Notes under the pieces: model-generated
Seen by the model: the letters and a program-made list of their open reading frames with translations, nothing else
Databases searched by the model: none
Told to the model about the DNA's origin: nothing
Assembly: GCF_002813375.1 (NCBI RefSeq)
Contig: NZ_PHUJ01000003.1
Span: 1,178,001 to 1,242,000, forward strand
Length of the DNA stretch: 64,000 bases
Source of the DNA: Pseudonocardia alni
Lineage (GTDB): Bacteria; Actinomycetota; Actinomycetes; Mycobacteriales; Pseudonocardiaceae
Reading direction: 5' to 3'
Program-made: the position numbers and the translations under genes
In this document: positions 16,585 through 25,439 of the stretch, in pieces
Numbering within the stretch: the stretch's first letter is position 1
How the letters are laid out: each line of letters opens with the position of its first letter

Positions 16585-16848
16585 GTGTCCTCGATCGGCG
16601 CGTTCCTGCTCCGGGCGTCGACCCTGCCGTCCCTGTGGAACGTGTTCCGCAGCTACCGCTTCGGGCGGGTCGTCGACGTGGACGACCCGTGGGGGTTCGG
16701 CAACTCCCTGGAGTGGGCGACGTCCTGCCCGCCGCCCCGGCACAACGTCACCGAGCTCCCGGCGATCCGTTCCGAACGTCCTGCATTCGAGCTGCACCAC
16801 CCACATACCGTCGCCCACGCCCGTGGAGAGGGGAGCGAGAACTCGTGA
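16585..16848 (+). pseudogene. Cytochrome c oxidase subunit I (CtaD) C-terminal fragment
   Basis: [46 protein letters not shown] and [14 protein letters not shown] match the last helix and tail of actinobacterial CtaD. The eleven or so preceding helices are missing, so it is only a tail fragment. Its stop overlaps the next start (GTGA). Confidence 0.75.
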
Positions 16849-18434
16849 CCGACACCGTCGACGCCGTCGTCGTGGGCGCGGGGCACAACGGCCTCGTCGC
16901 CGCCAACCTCCTCGCCGACGCCGGGTGGCACGTGCTGCTCTGCGAGGCGTCCGACGCCCCGGGCGGCGCGGTCCGTACCGCGGAGATCACCGCGCCCGGG
17001 TTCCGGTCGGACCTGGCCAGTGCCTTCCACCCGCTCGGGGCCGCCTCCCCCGTACTGCGCGAGCTGGACCTGCCCTCCTACGGCCTGGTGTGGCGGCACG
17101 CGCCCGCGGTCGTCGCCCACCCGACGGCCGACGGACGCTGCGCCGTGCTGCACCGCAGCCTCGACGACACCGCGGCCGCCCTCGACACCGACCATCCCGG
17201 CGACGGCGACGCCTGGCGCGCCATGGTCGCGGAGTGGGACGCGATCGGCACCGATGTGCTGGAGGCAGCGTTGCGACCGTTCCCACCGGTCCGGGCCGCG
17301 TCGCGGCTGTGGCGTCGGCTCGGGACCGGGGACACGTTGCGGCTGGCCCGGACCCTGCTGCAACCGGTCGCGCGCATGGCCGCCGAGCGGTTCGGCGGCA
17401 CCGCGGCACCGCTGCTCCTGGCCGGCAACGCCCTGCACACCGACCTGGGACCGGACAACGCGGCCAGCGCCGCCTACGGATGGCTGCTCGCGATGCTCGG
17501 CCAGCGAATCGGGTTCCCCGTTCCCGCGGGCGGCTCCGGGGCCCTGACCGACGCGCTGGTCGCCCGGTTCACCGCCCGCGGCGGACGACTCGACGTGGGC
17601 CGCCCGGTGACCTCGGTACTGGTGGAGGGTGGCCGGGCCACCGGCGTGCTCGACGCCCACGGCGGCCGGGTCCTCGCCCGCCGCGCGGTGCTCGCCGACG
17701 TCGACGCACCCCGCCTCTACCGCGACCTCGTCGGCGAGGAGCACCTGCCGGCGAGGTTCGTCGCCGACCTCGACCGGTTCCAGTGGGACTTCTCCACCGT
17801 CAAGATCGACTGGGCACTGGACCGCCCGGTTCCGTGGACGGCTCTGAGCGCCCGGTCGGCAGGCACGGTGCACGTCGGCGCCGACGTCGACGGGCTGCGC
17901 CGCTACGCCTCCGACCTGTCGGCCGGCCGGCTGCCCGGCGAACCGTTCCTGCTGTTCGGCCAGATGACCACGGCCGACCCCGACCGGTCCCCACCCGGCA
18001 CCGAGTCGGCGTGGGCATACACCCACGTGCCACGCGGGCTGGGGTGGGGTCGCGACGACGTCCTGCGCTGGGCCGACCGGATGGAGCGCGTCGTCGAGGA
18101 CCACGCGCCCGGTTTCACGAGTGTGGTCCGGGCCCGGTCGGTGGCCGGGCCCGCAGACCTGCAGGACTACGACGGCAACCTCGTCGACGGCGCGATCACC
18201 GCCGGCACCTGCGCGCCGCACCAGCAGCTGGTGTTCCGCCCGACGCCCGGGCTGGGCCGCGCCGACACCCCGGTCGACCGGCTGTTCCTGTCCGGGGCGT
18301 CGGCGCACCCGGGCGGCGCGGTGCACGGCGGGCCCGGCGCGAACGCCGCCCGGGCCGCGCTGGCCGCATCGGGGCCCGCGGGGCCGCTCTACCGGGGCGC
18401 GGTCCGCTTCGCGCATCGACGGATCCACGGCTGA
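16845..18434 (+). CDS. Phytoene-desaturase-like NAD(P)/FAD oxidoreductase
   Basis: A 529-aa flavoprotein. [20 protein letters not shown] is the FAD loop, and a carotenoid-oxidoreductase C-terminal motif [20 protein letters not shown] supports the CrtI/PYROXD2 group. GTG 16845 has GAGAGGGGAG upstream. No carotenoid or isoprenoid genes are nearby, so the substrate is open. The gene stands just downstream of three gene fragments and may have been brought in by the same rearrangements. Confidence 0.85.
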   Translation: MTDTVDAVVVGAGHNGLVAANLLADAGWHVLLCEASDAPGGAVRTAEITAPGFRSDLASAFHPLGAASPVLRELDLPSYGLVWRHAPAVVAHPTADGRCAVLHRSLDDTAAALDTDHPGDGDAWRAMVAEWDAIGTDVLEAALRPFPPVRAASRLWRRLGTGDTLRLARTLLQPVARMAAERFGGTAAPLLLAGNALHTDLGPDNAASAAYGWLLAMLGQRIGFPVPAGGSGALTDALVARFTARGGRLDVGRPVTSVLVEGGRATGVLDAHGGRVLARRAVLADVDAPRLYRDLVGEEHLPARFVADLDRFQWDFSTVKIDWALDRPVPWTALSARSAGTVHVGADVDGLRRYASDLSAGRLPGEPFLLFGQMTTADPDRSPPGTESAWAYTHVPRGLGWGRDDVLRWADRMERVVEDHAPGFTSVVRARSVAGPADLQDYDGNLVDGAITAGTCAPHQQLVFRPTPGLGRADTPVDRLFLSGASAHPGGAVHGGPGANAARAALAASGPAGPLYRGAVRFAHRRIHG

Positions 18435-18464
18435 GCCTCCGCGCGGCCCGGTCAGGGCCCCCGG

Positions 18465-18917
18465 TCAGGGCCGTTCGGGCCGGTCCGGGCGCCCCCGGGC
18501 GAGGGCGGCGAGCCGGGCCAGGCTCTCCGCGTTGCGCAGCTTCAACAGCGGCGCCCGGACCGGCACGGGGATGAGCCGCCCGAGTCCGGCGACGGCGTCC
18601 TCGGTCATCCGGATCGTCGTACCCGTTCCATCGGGGGTCAGCTCCAGGCGCACCCGCGCGGTGCCTCCGGGCCCGGCATGGGCGCGCAGCTGCAGCATCC
18701 TTCCGGGCTCGTTCTCCTCGACCACGGTGCGGTCCTCGATCATCAGCGGCCACGCCCCTACGCTGTGCTCGATGGTCGAGCCCACCCGCGGCCAGTCCGA
18801 CGAGACCCGCCGGATGTGCACCGCCCCGACCACCCACAGGCCGTAGCTCCAGCCGTCGGTCAGGATCGCGTAGACATCCTCGGTGCGGGCGTGCACCCGC
18901 CGCCGTACCTCGATCAT
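18465..18917 (-). CDS. SRPBCC (START/Bet v1-like) family protein
   Basis: This 150-aa cytoplasmic protein starts MIEVRRRVHARTEDVYAILT. GYSLWV-like SYGLWVVGAVHIRRVSSDWP and the C-terminal amphipathic helix fit the polyketide-cyclase/dehydrase-type ligand-binding fold. The ligand is unknown. The ATG at 18917 is chosen because the frame upstream is Arg-rich and unlike the family. A GGGTAC box is 39 nt upstream. Confidence 0.75.
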   Translation of the reverse strand: MIEVRRRVHARTEDVYAILTDGWSYGLWVVGAVHIRRVSSDWPRVGSTIEHSVGAWPLMIEDRTVVEENEPGRMLQLRAHAGPGGTARVRLELTPDGTGTTIRMTEDAVAGLGRLIPVPVRAPLLKLRNAESLARLAALARGRPDRPERP

Positions 18918-18956
18918 CGGACCCGCCTCTCCGTCGCCGATCGGACGATCCGACCC

Positions 18957-18962
18957 GTACCC
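18957..18962 (-). promoter_or_regulatory. GGGTAC -10 box upstream of the SRPBCC gene
   Basis: GTGGGTACGGGTCGG on the minus strand, 39 nt from the start. GGAGAGGCGGG between them is the ribosome site. Confidence 0.45.
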
Positions 18963-19027
18963 ACGCTCGGCCCCGTCACACCCCCGCACCCGGGTTTGGA
19001 CCCACGACCACCGGTGATACATCTGCG

Positions 19028-19513
19028 GTGACGACCGACCCTGCACCCGACGACCTGATCGACGTCCTCGCCGCCGACCACCGCATGCTGCTGGCCCTGC
19101 TCGACCGCGCCGCCGCGGCCGACCCCGGCCCGCAGCGCTCCGACCTGGCCGTCCGCGCCGCGAACGCGGTCCGCCGGCACTGCGTCGCCGAGGAGACCCT
19201 GCTGCATCCGGTGCTGCGCCGCTGCCTCGAGGACGGTGACCGCTGCGCACAGGCCGACGCCGAGGAGCACGAGCAGCTCGAAGCCCTGGTCACCGAGCTG
19301 CTCGCCGTCGGTACGGGGTCGCCCGACGCGGAGCAGGTGCTGCACCGGCTCGCCGTGTCCACCCGCTTCCACATCGAGGGCGTCGAGACGCGGCGGCTCC
19401 CGGCCCTGCGTCGGCGCCTGACGGTCACGGAGCTGCACGAGCTCGCCCGCGCCGTCCAGGAGACGATCGACCCGCGTGACGACCGCCGCAGCCCCACCGC
19501 CGTCCTCGGGTGA
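19028..19513 (+). CDS. Hemerythrin HHE-domain protein
   Basis: A 161-aa four-helix protein. Di-iron ligands appear in VLAADHRMLLALL, RRHCVAEETLLHPVL, EEHEQLEALV and RFHIEGVE. Such proteins bind O2/NO or store iron (family knowledge). It uses GTG 19028, with very little leader. It is divergent from the SRPBCC gene. Its place among Usp, P450 and redox genes supports a role in oxygen or nitric oxide stress. Confidence 0.85.
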   Translation: MTTDPAPDDLIDVLAADHRMLLALLDRAAAADPGPQRSDLAVRAANAVRRHCVAEETLLHPVLRRCLEDGDRCAQADAEEHEQLEALVTELLAVGTGSPDAEQVLHRLAVSTRFHIEGVETRRLPALRRRLTVTELHELARAVQETIDPRDDRRSPTAVLG

Positions 19514-19667
19514 GGGCCGCACCACCACGGCCTGCCGCGCGAGGCGGACACAGCGCCGTCGATCGCGGGCGCGGCCTCGATCCCCGGGCCACCGCAGCTC
19601 GACCACTGCCCGCGGCTCGGCAAGCGTGCCCCACGGCACGGCGCCCGGGTGTCGACGCGTTCGGTCA

Positions 19668-19673
19668 GGGTAG
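19668..19673 (+). promoter_or_regulatory. SigF/SigB-like -10 box, leaderless configuration
   Basis: TCAGGGTAGGCGGGCGACATG: the box ends 9 nt before the ATG at 19683, with no room for a ribosome site. Confidence 0.55.
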
Positions 19674-19682
19674 GCGGGCGAC

Positions 19683-20891
19683 ATGAGCGTGACGACGACC
19701 GGACTGCTCGTGGTCGGCGGCGGCCCCGCAGCCCATGCCGCGGTGACCGCGTACCGCGGGCACGGTGGCCCCGGCCCGGTGCTGCTGGTGTCCGCCGACG
19801 ACAGCCCTCCCTACCTCCGGCCTCCACTGACGAAAGAACTCCTGCGCGGGGGAAACCTCGGCGAGGACGACCTGCTGCTCGACGACCTGACCCGGCTCGG
19901 CGACGTCGAGGTGCGCACCCGGACCACGGTCGCCTCGCTCGAGCCCGGTACCCGTACTGCGCGGCTCGGCGACGGTGGCGAGGTGCGCTGGCGGGCATGC
20001 GTGCTGGCCACCGGATCGGAGCCGGTGCGCCTGCCCGTCCCCGGCGACGGCGACGCCTACCACCTGCGCTCGCTGGCCGACGCGCGGGCGCTGCTGGCGG
20101 GACTGCACGACGCGGGGTCCGTCGTCGTCGTCGGATCGGGGTTCATCGGCTGTGAGGCGGCGGCGTCGCTGGCCGCACGCGGCCTGGACGTGACGGTGTG
20201 CAGCACGGAGCGGGTCCCGCAGGCCTCGCGGCTCGGTGACGCCGTCGGCGACCGCATCGCGGACTGGTTGAGAGGAGCGGGGGTCCGCCTGCGCGGCGAC
20301 GCCGAGGTCACCGGGATCGAGTCGACCGGTGGCGCGCGCGTGGTGCACGTCCGGGACGGCGAGCCCGTCGCGGCGGACCTGGTACTGGTCGCGGCGGGCG
20401 CCCGCCCCCGGCTCGGGCCGGCCGAGGCGGCCGGGGTCCTGGTCGAGGACGGACGAGTCGTCGTCGACGAGCACATGCGGACCGCGGTGCCGGGCATGTT
20501 CGCCGCCGGGGACGTCGCGCGTGCGTTCAACGCGGCCGCGGGCCGGCACGTCGGGGTGGAGCACTGGGGCGATGCCGAGGAGATGGGCGCCGTCGCCGGG
20601 GCCGCCGCCGCCGGGTCGGACGCCCGCTGGGACGCCGCGCCCGGCTTCTGGTCCGAGATCGGCGACCGCGTGCTCAAGTACTCCGCCTGGGGCGACGGGT
20701 TCGACGAGGTCGCCCTGACCACCCACCCCGGCGGCGGGTTCACCGCCTGGTATCAGCGTCACGGGTCGGTGTGCGGGGTCGCCACCCACCAGGCCGACGA
20801 GGACTACGAGCGTGGCTCGGACCTGGTGCGGCGCAACGCGAGGGCATCGGAGGTCGCGGACGTGCCGACCACGGCCGGCCCCCGGGACTGA
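19683..20891 (+). CDS. FAD/NAD(P) pyridine nucleotide-disulfide-type reductase (ferredoxin/rubredoxin reductase-like)
   Basis: A 402-aa protein. LLVVGGGPAAHAAVTAYR binds FAD, VVVVGSGFIGCEAAASLAA binds NAD(P)H, and FAAGDVARAFN closes the FAD site. There is no CxxC redox pair, so it is closer to AIF/ferredoxin reductases than to thioredoxin reductases. The electron acceptor could be a ferredoxin serving one of the P450s, but no ferredoxin gene is in the window. Confidence 0.87.
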   Translation: MSVTTTGLLVVGGGPAAHAAVTAYRGHGGPGPVLLVSADDSPPYLRPPLTKELLRGGNLGEDDLLLDDLTRLGDVEVRTRTTVASLEPGTRTARLGDGGEVRWRACVLATGSEPVRLPVPGDGDAYHLRSLADARALLAGLHDAGSVVVVGSGFIGCEAAASLAARGLDVTVCSTERVPQASRLGDAVGDRIADWLRGAGVRLRGDAEVTGIESTGGARVVHVRDGEPVAADLVLVAAGARPRLGPAEAAGVLVEDGRVVVDEHMRTAVPGMFAAGDVARAFNAAAGRHVGVEHWGDAEEMGAVAGAAAAGSDARWDAAPGFWSEIGDRVLKYSAWGDGFDEVALTTHPGGGFTAWYQRHGSVCGVATHQADEDYERGSDLVRRNARASEVADVPTTAGPRD

Positions 20892-20910
20892 CCCCGGGGA
20901 CCGGCGTCGA

Positions 20911-21797
20911 TCAGGTGCCGGGGTCCAGCGCGACCTCGACCCAGCCCGCGCGATGGTCGTCGAACTCCTGGTACGCGGTGACGACGCCGCCCAGGCCCTC
21001 CCGCACGGTCACCCCGCGACCGGGGTCGAGCACGCCCGCGGCGACCACGTCGATCAGCTCCGGGATGAGTGCCCGGTGCGGGCAGTTTCCCGCGCGCACC
21101 GTGAGGTTGCGGTTCAGCACGGTGCCGATCGGATAGGACTGCAGGGTCGGCGGGTAGACCCCGATGACGCCGATCGTGCCGGCCTTGGCCACCGCTTGCG
21201 CGGTCCACCGCGCGGCCTGCGACGGGTCGTCGCCGGCGTTCCACGCGGTCTCCCCGCCCGCGGCGGCGTCCTCCAGCTCGGCGACGCGGCGCTCGCGGTC
21301 GCCGTCGTCGCTGCTCGGCGGGCCGTAGGAGTCGACGCCGACGGCGTCGGGCAGCGCGGTACCAGGTTGGCGTCCGCCCACGGGATCCGCGCGTACCGCG
21401 CCTGCAGTCCGTCGAAGCCCCCGTTGTCGACCGGGCCGCCGAGGATGGCGGTGCCCGCCTGTGGACCGTTCGGGTTGGCCGCGTCGCACTGCGACGTGTA
21501 CCCGGCGCGGCAGTAGGCGCAGCGCCCACAGCACAGGGTGGACGGCACCACCACCCGGTCGCCGGGGCGGAAGGCCCGTACCCCGTCGCCCACCTCCTCG
21601 ACCACGCCGACACCCTCGTGCCCGAGCACCGTCCCGGGCCGCATCCCCGGCATGGTGCCGCGGACCATGTGCAGGTCGGTCCCGCAGATCGCGCTGACGG
21701 TCAACCGGACGACGGCGTCGCCCGGGTCGCGCGGGGCCGGGTCGGGCACCTCGGCCGGCTCGATCTCGCCGGGGCCCTGCCACACCACTGCCTTCAC
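20911..21797 (-). pseudogene. Zinc-dependent alcohol dehydrogenase, Rossmann domain deleted
   Basis: From GTG 21797 the N-terminal catalytic domain is normal: AICGTDLHMVRG, GHEGVGVVEEVG and the four-cysteine structural zinc site CCGRCAYCRAGYTSQC. After WADANLVP (about 21360) the frame is lost. The C-terminal piece resumes in another frame at LPDAVGVDSYGPP, with KAGTIGVIGVYPPTLQSYPI. The NAD-binding segment between residues of about 160 and 260 is missing. The 5' half with its promoter box remains intact. Confidence 0.8.
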
Positions 21798-21837
21798 TCG
21801 TCCTCCTCCGGTCGTCGTTCCTGCAACGGGCGTGCGC

Positions 21838-21843
21838 CTACCC
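21838..21843 (-). promoter_or_regulatory. SigF/SigB-like -10 box upstream of the broken alcohol dehydrogenase
   Basis: GGCGGGTAGGCGCACG on the minus strand, 40 nt before the GTG. GGAGGAGGA ribosome site. Confidence 0.5.
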
Positions 21844-21884
21844 GCCGGAACCGGCGCCATGTCCGGCATGACCGCCGGGGTCGT

Positions 21885-21890
21885 GGGTAG
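21885..21890 (+). promoter_or_regulatory. SigF/SigB-like -10 box upstream of the 80-aa gene
   Basis: CGTGGGTAGGAGGGG, 43 nt before ATG 21934. It is back-to-back with the box at 21838, giving a divergent pair 41 bp apart. Confidence 0.5.
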
Positions 21891-21933
21891 GAGGGGCACG
21901 CCAACGGGAACGACCGAGGAGGAGGTGGCCGTC

Positions 21934-22176
21934 ATGGCCACAGGCGAGACCGGATTCAGCGACGTCGTGTTCGACCTGGTGTCGGTGCAGTACCACGCGC
22001 TCAAGGGCGGCCACGACTACGGCCAGTACGTCCGCGACGCGCGCAACGCGGGCTACGACGACATCGCGGAGTTCTTCGAGCGGGTCATGGAGGAGGACGC
22101 GACACGCGCCTCCACCTGCCACGACCTGCTCGCGAAGCTGTCGTCGAAGGAGGACACGGGCGCCGCGGTCTCCTGA
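21934..22176 (+). CDS. Small helical protein of unknown function
   Basis: An 80-aa acidic, helix-forming protein with FDLVSVQYHALKGGHDYGQY and IAEFFERVMEEDATRASTCH. The spaced His/Glu residues recall half of a ferritin-like or hemerythrin-like bundle, but I do not recognise the family with certainty. The start is set by GAGGAGGAGG 7-16 nt upstream. It has its own stress-type promoter box and is followed by a strong hairpin, so it is a monocistronic gene. Confidence 0.7.
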   Translation: MATGETGFSDVVFDLVSVQYHALKGGHDYGQYVRDARNAGYDDIAEFFERVMEEDATRASTCHDLLAKLSSKEDTGAAVS

Positions 22177-22187
22177 CCGGTGCTCGG

Positions 22188-22221
22188 GGCGCCGGCCGGC
22201 CGGAGGGGGCCGGCCGGCGCC
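22188..22221. terminator. Perfect 14-bp GC hairpin
   Basis: GGCGCCGGCCGGCC and its exact inverse flank a GGAGGG loop 12 nt after the stop of the 80-aa gene. There is no T-tract. The rest of the gap to 22495 shows nothing else. Confidence 0.65.
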
Positions 22222-22495
22222 GACCGGACGGGGTGACCCGGCGTGGTGCCGCCCGGCGGCGGTGTCCTAACGTTCTGTCGCAGTGCGCCAGGGGCCTCCG
22301 GTCCCGGCCGGCGCCGCCCCGGGGTCGAACAGCCGGCCCAGCGTCCCCACCCGTGCACGCCCGCGTGCGTCCCGGGCCGGGGATCCCCCGTCAGTGCACG
22401 AGAATGCGCTGCCGGACCGCGCTCCCGGCCACGCCCGACGCTCCCCCGAGCCGTCCCCCGCACGCCGACCGCGGCCGGCGGTATCGGAGGACGAG

Positions 22496-23371
22496 ATGCC
22501 CCCCGGTGGACCGGAGGCGCGTCTGCTGCGCGCCATCAACGACAACCCGCTGTTCCAGACGACCCGCTCGCCGTACGCCGTGCTCGACCGGTCACTGCGC
22601 ATACGCGCGGTGAACCCGGCCTGGCTCGAGGCGACACTGCGCGAGCCCGGCGAGGCCCTGGACCGGCCCCTGTTCGACGTCTTCCCGGACAACCCTGCGG
22701 CGCCGGACGTCGGCGCGGTGGCGGCAGTGACGGCGTCGCTGCTGCGAGTGCTGCGCCGCGGCGCCCGCGACGACGTCGGCCTGCAGCGCTACGACGTACC
22801 CGCACCGCGCGGGGCCGACGGCTTCGTCGAGAAGTACTGGGTCGGAGCGCACTCCCCCGTCCGTGACCCCCGAGGCCGGCTGGCCGGGATCCTCGTGCAC
22901 ATCGAGGATGTCACCCCGCTGTGGCCGGTGCGGGCCGAAGTCGACGACGCGGTGCCGGGCGACGGACTCGGGACGCTCGTGGACCGGACACGACGGTGCG
23001 GACAGGACGACAACGCTGCGGACACGCCCGGCGGTCGGACCGGGGGAAACGGCCCCGGGTTCTCCGGGTACGGTCCGGCGGCCCCGCCCGGCTCGCACCT
23101 GCCGGCGCTCCCGGCCGACCCGGTCCCGGCGGTCGCGCTCGTCCGCGAGCTCGCCACCGAGGGCGAGGCACTGCGGCTGCGCTTCGGGCGGCACGTCGCC
23201 ATCGAGCAGGCGAAAGGTGTGCTCATGGCGACCCGCGGCTGCGGGCCGGAGGAGGCGTTCGCGCTGCTGCGGGAGCTGTCGCAGACCACGAACACCAAGC
23301 TGCGGCAGGTCGCGCTGTCGGTGGTGGAGAACGCCGCGCGGGGCGAGCCCTCGGGCCGGTGCGGCGGCTGA
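22496..23371 (+). CDS. PAS-ANTAR regulator
   Basis: A 291-aa protein. The PAS-like domain spans residues about 15-135 (SPYAVLDRSLRIRAVNPAWL, FVEKYWVGAHSPVRDPRG, GILVHIEDVT). A Pro/Gly-rich linker follows, and an ANTAR domain ends it (HVAIEQAKGVLMATRGCGPE, NTKLRQVALSVVENA). ATG 22496 has GGAGG 5-9 nt upstream; the open frame before it is not protein-like. It is one of three intact ANTAR proteins in the island. Confidence 0.85.
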   Translation: MPPGGPEARLLRAINDNPLFQTTRSPYAVLDRSLRIRAVNPAWLEATLREPGEALDRPLFDVFPDNPAAPDVGAVAAVTASLLRVLRRGARDDVGLQRYDVPAPRGADGFVEKYWVGAHSPVRDPRGRLAGILVHIEDVTPLWPVRAEVDDAVPGDGLGTLVDRTRRCGQDDNAADTPGGRTGGNGPGFSGYGPAAPPGSHLPALPADPVPAVALVRELATEGEALRLRFGRHVAIEQAKGVLMATRGCGPEEAFALLRELSQTTNTKLRQVALSVVENAARGEPSGRCGG

Positions 23372-23430
23372 GCGTCCGGCACCGGAGGGGGACGGGGTCC
23401 GCGACGTGTGGGTCGGGGTGGGCGGCGCCG

Positions 23431-23739
23431 TCAACGCCGCCCACCGGTCACCACCGGGCCGGGCCCGACCGGGCGCAGCCCACCCCCACCGCCCCCGCCG
23501 TCGTCACCGGGCGGAGGGCCGGTCCACATCCGCACGGTGCTGCCGAACGTCACGACGGCCCCGGCCCGTGGCTCCTGTTCGAGGACGCACCGCTGCGGTG
23601 GGTCCTCGCCGGGACGGCGGTGCTCGACGGCGAGCACGCCGCCGTCGAGCGCCACGTCGTGCGCGCCCGCCACGTCGAGACCGGTGAGATCGGGAACCAC
23701 GACCACCCGCTCGCGGCCGTGTTCGGTCGTCGAAGCCAT
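23431..23739 (-). CDS. Single PASTA-domain small protein
   Basis: A 102-aa protein. VVVVPDLTGLDVAGAHDVAL and CVLEQEPRAGAVVTFGSTVR give one PASTA repeat (residues 12-72). A poly-Gly tail follows. There is no kinase, transmembrane helix or transpeptidase domain, so it is not a PknB or PBP. Role unknown. It converges with the PAS-ANTAR gene. Confidence 0.7.
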   Translation of the reverse strand: MASTTEHGRERVVVVPDLTGLDVAGAHDVALDGGVLAVEHRRPGEDPPQRCVLEQEPRAGAVVTFGSTVRMWTGPPPGDDGGGGGGGLRPVGPGPVVTGGRR

Positions 23740-23798
23740 GGGTTCGCATCACCGCTGCCCGGGCCGCCCACACCTCCCCGGTCGACGACGTCGGTGGA

Positions 23799-24677
23799 TC
23801 AGCGGGGCGGCAGCGCGTCGAACGGTGTTCCGGGCGCGTTCGCCGACCCGGTACCGGGGCCCGGGCTCGCCGCGACCCACCGTCCCGTCGACGGCGGCAG
23901 CTCCACGGTGTCCCCGCGCCCGACCACCCGCACCCGGTCGCCCATCCCGCGGGCCCGCATCTCCTCCAGGAAGTGTGTCAGTGGGGACCGGAACACGTCG
24001 TAGTCGTCGAAGTGCACGGGGACCACGCGACCGGGCCCGACCATCTCCACCAGGTCGCTGCCCTGCGAGGCGTCCAGGGTGACCAGCACACCGCCGACCC
24101 GGGTACCGCCGAGGTGGGCGACCATCACGTCGATGTCACCGAACCGGTCGCGGATCTCACGCAGCTCGGGGACCAGGACGGTGTCCCCGGTGATGTAGAG
24201 CCGCAGCACCCGCCGGCCCCGGCGCTCGTGGTCGATCACCGTGCCCTGCACCGGCGGCAGGAGCCGGTGTACACCCACCGGGCCGTGCCGCGCCGGTACC
24301 GAGGTGATACGGACCCGCTCCTCGTCGTCACCGAGCTCCCAGCTGTCCCAGGTCTCGAGTCCGGTGGCCGCCTCGAACCCCCACCTGCGCAGCCGGCGGC
24401 GCGCGTGTGGGGTGGTGAGGACGGGCACCGAACGGTCCAGTCCGTCACGGGCGACGTCGTCGAAGTGGTCCCCATGCAGGTGCGACAGCACCACCGCGTC
24501 GAGGCGGGGCAGCTGATCGATGTCCAGCGCCGGGTCGGTTCGCCGCCTCGACGACAGACCCCAACCCAACCGGGCACGCTGCCCCCGATGCAGGAAGTTG
24601 GGGTCGGTCAGCAGCCGGAACCGGCCCAGCCGCAGGATCACGGTGGCGGTCCCGACGAACGTCAGCGAGGTGTCCAC
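23799..24677 (-). CDS. Metallo-beta-lactamase fold hydrolase (UlaG/YtnP-like)
   Basis: A 292-aa protein. SHLHGDHFDD is the HxHxDH metal motif, LYITGDTVLVPEL supplies the later Asp, and VVPVHFDDYDVFRSPL the final His. It resembles the UlaG/NAPE-PLD-like subfamily acting on phosphodiester or lactone substrates; the substrate is unknown. GTG 24677 lies 10 nt after a GGGTAG box and has no ribosome site, so a leaderless message is likely. Confidence 0.82.
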   Translation of the reverse strand: MDTSLTFVGTATVILRLGRFRLLTDPNFLHRGQRARLGWGLSSRRRTDPALDIDQLPRLDAVVLSHLHGDHFDDVARDGLDRSVPVLTTPHARRRLRRWGFEAATGLETWDSWELGDDEERVRITSVPARHGPVGVHRLLPPVQGTVIDHERRGRRVLRLYITGDTVLVPELREIRDRFGDIDVMVAHLGGTRVGGVLVTLDASQGSDLVEMVGPGRVVPVHFDDYDVFRSPLTHFLEEMRARGMGDRVRVVGRGDTVELPPSTGRWVAASPGPGTGSANAPGTPFDALPPR

Positions 24678-24687
24678 GCCTGCCCGC

Positions 24688-24693
24688 CTACCC
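24688..24693 (-). promoter_or_regulatory. SigF/SigB-like -10 box, leaderless configuration
   Basis: CCGGGTAGGCGGGCAGGCGTG on the minus strand ends 10 nt before the start codon of the metallo-beta-lactamase gene. Confidence 0.55.
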
Positions 24694-24847
24694 GGCGCCC
24701 GCGAGCCAACACCCGACGTGAACCCCTCCACCACTCCGTGCATCGCGGTTGTGCACCAGCGACCCTGGAAGGCGGCTCGGATCGGTACCCGGGAGCCGGA
24801 TCGTGTCAGGCCCCGGTGGTTGAACACGACAACCGCCGGGGCCGCCC

Positions 24848-25339
24848 TCAGGGGCCGTCGAAGTCGTCGGGCACCGCGGTGTCGAGGAACCTGCGGAACG
24901 CGTCGACATCGTCGGTCTCCGGCCCCGCATCCTGCACGCTGACCATGCCGGGGTCGATACCGGCCGCGGCGAGCACCGTGTCCCCGACCTCGATCGCCGC
25001 ACTTTCCTGCAACGCGAGGACCACCGCGTCGCTGGTGCGGGCGTCGATGCGGGTGCCGTCGTCGAGCTGCAGTTCAGCGTGGAAGACGTGGTCGCGCAGG
25101 GCGTGCACCCGGACGCACAGCAGCCGGCGCCCAGCTGCCTCGAGCACCGCACCGATCAGCCGGTGGGTACCGGGACGGGTACCGCGGACCCCCTCCAGCT
25201 CGGCGACCGCGGCCAGCGCCTCCGCCCCACCGACCGACACTGCGACTATTCGCCCGCGCCCGGCTGTCTCCTCCAACAGGACCACCCGGTCGGCCGTGAC
25301 CGCGTCGACCCCGACCGCCTTCACCCGTACCTCGACCAT
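24848..25339 (-). CDS. Bifunctional nuclease (BFN/DUF151) domain protein
   Basis: A 163-aa protein. LIGAVLEAAGRRLLCVRVHA, IDARTSDAVVLALQESAAIE and the acidic C-terminus are typical of the BFN family, found in actinobacteria and linked to nuclease activity in plants. The start at 25339 is the first ATG after a GGGTAG box 34 nt upstream. It is divergent from the SDR gene. Confidence 0.82.
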   Translation of the reverse strand: MVEVRVKAVGVDAVTADRVVLLEETAGRGRIVAVSVGGAEALAAVAELEGVRGTRPGTHRLIGAVLEAAGRRLLCVRVHALRDHVFHAELQLDDGTRIDARTSDAVVLALQESAAIEVGDTVLAAAGIDPGMVSVQDAGPETDDVDAFRRFLDTAVPDDFDGP

Positions 25340-25373
25340 GTCCGCTCCCGCATCGTCCGTCGCGCCATCGCGC

Positions 25374-25379
25374 CTACCC
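25374..25379 (-). promoter_or_regulatory. SigF/SigB-like -10 box upstream of the BFN gene
   Basis: CGGGGTAGGCGCGATGG on the minus strand, 34 nt before the ATG. Confidence 0.5.
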
Positions 25380-25423
25380 CGGCCTCTGGGACCCACACCC
25401 GGCGGCATGGACCGGTGCGGCCC

Positions 25424-25429
25424 GGGTAG
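25424..25429 (+). promoter_or_regulatory. SigF/SigB-like -10 box, leaderless configuration
   Basis: CCCGGGTAGCCGGCCGGACATG: 10 nt from the box to the ATG of the SDR gene, no ribosome site. Confidence 0.55.
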
Positions 25430-25439
25430 CCGGCCGGAC

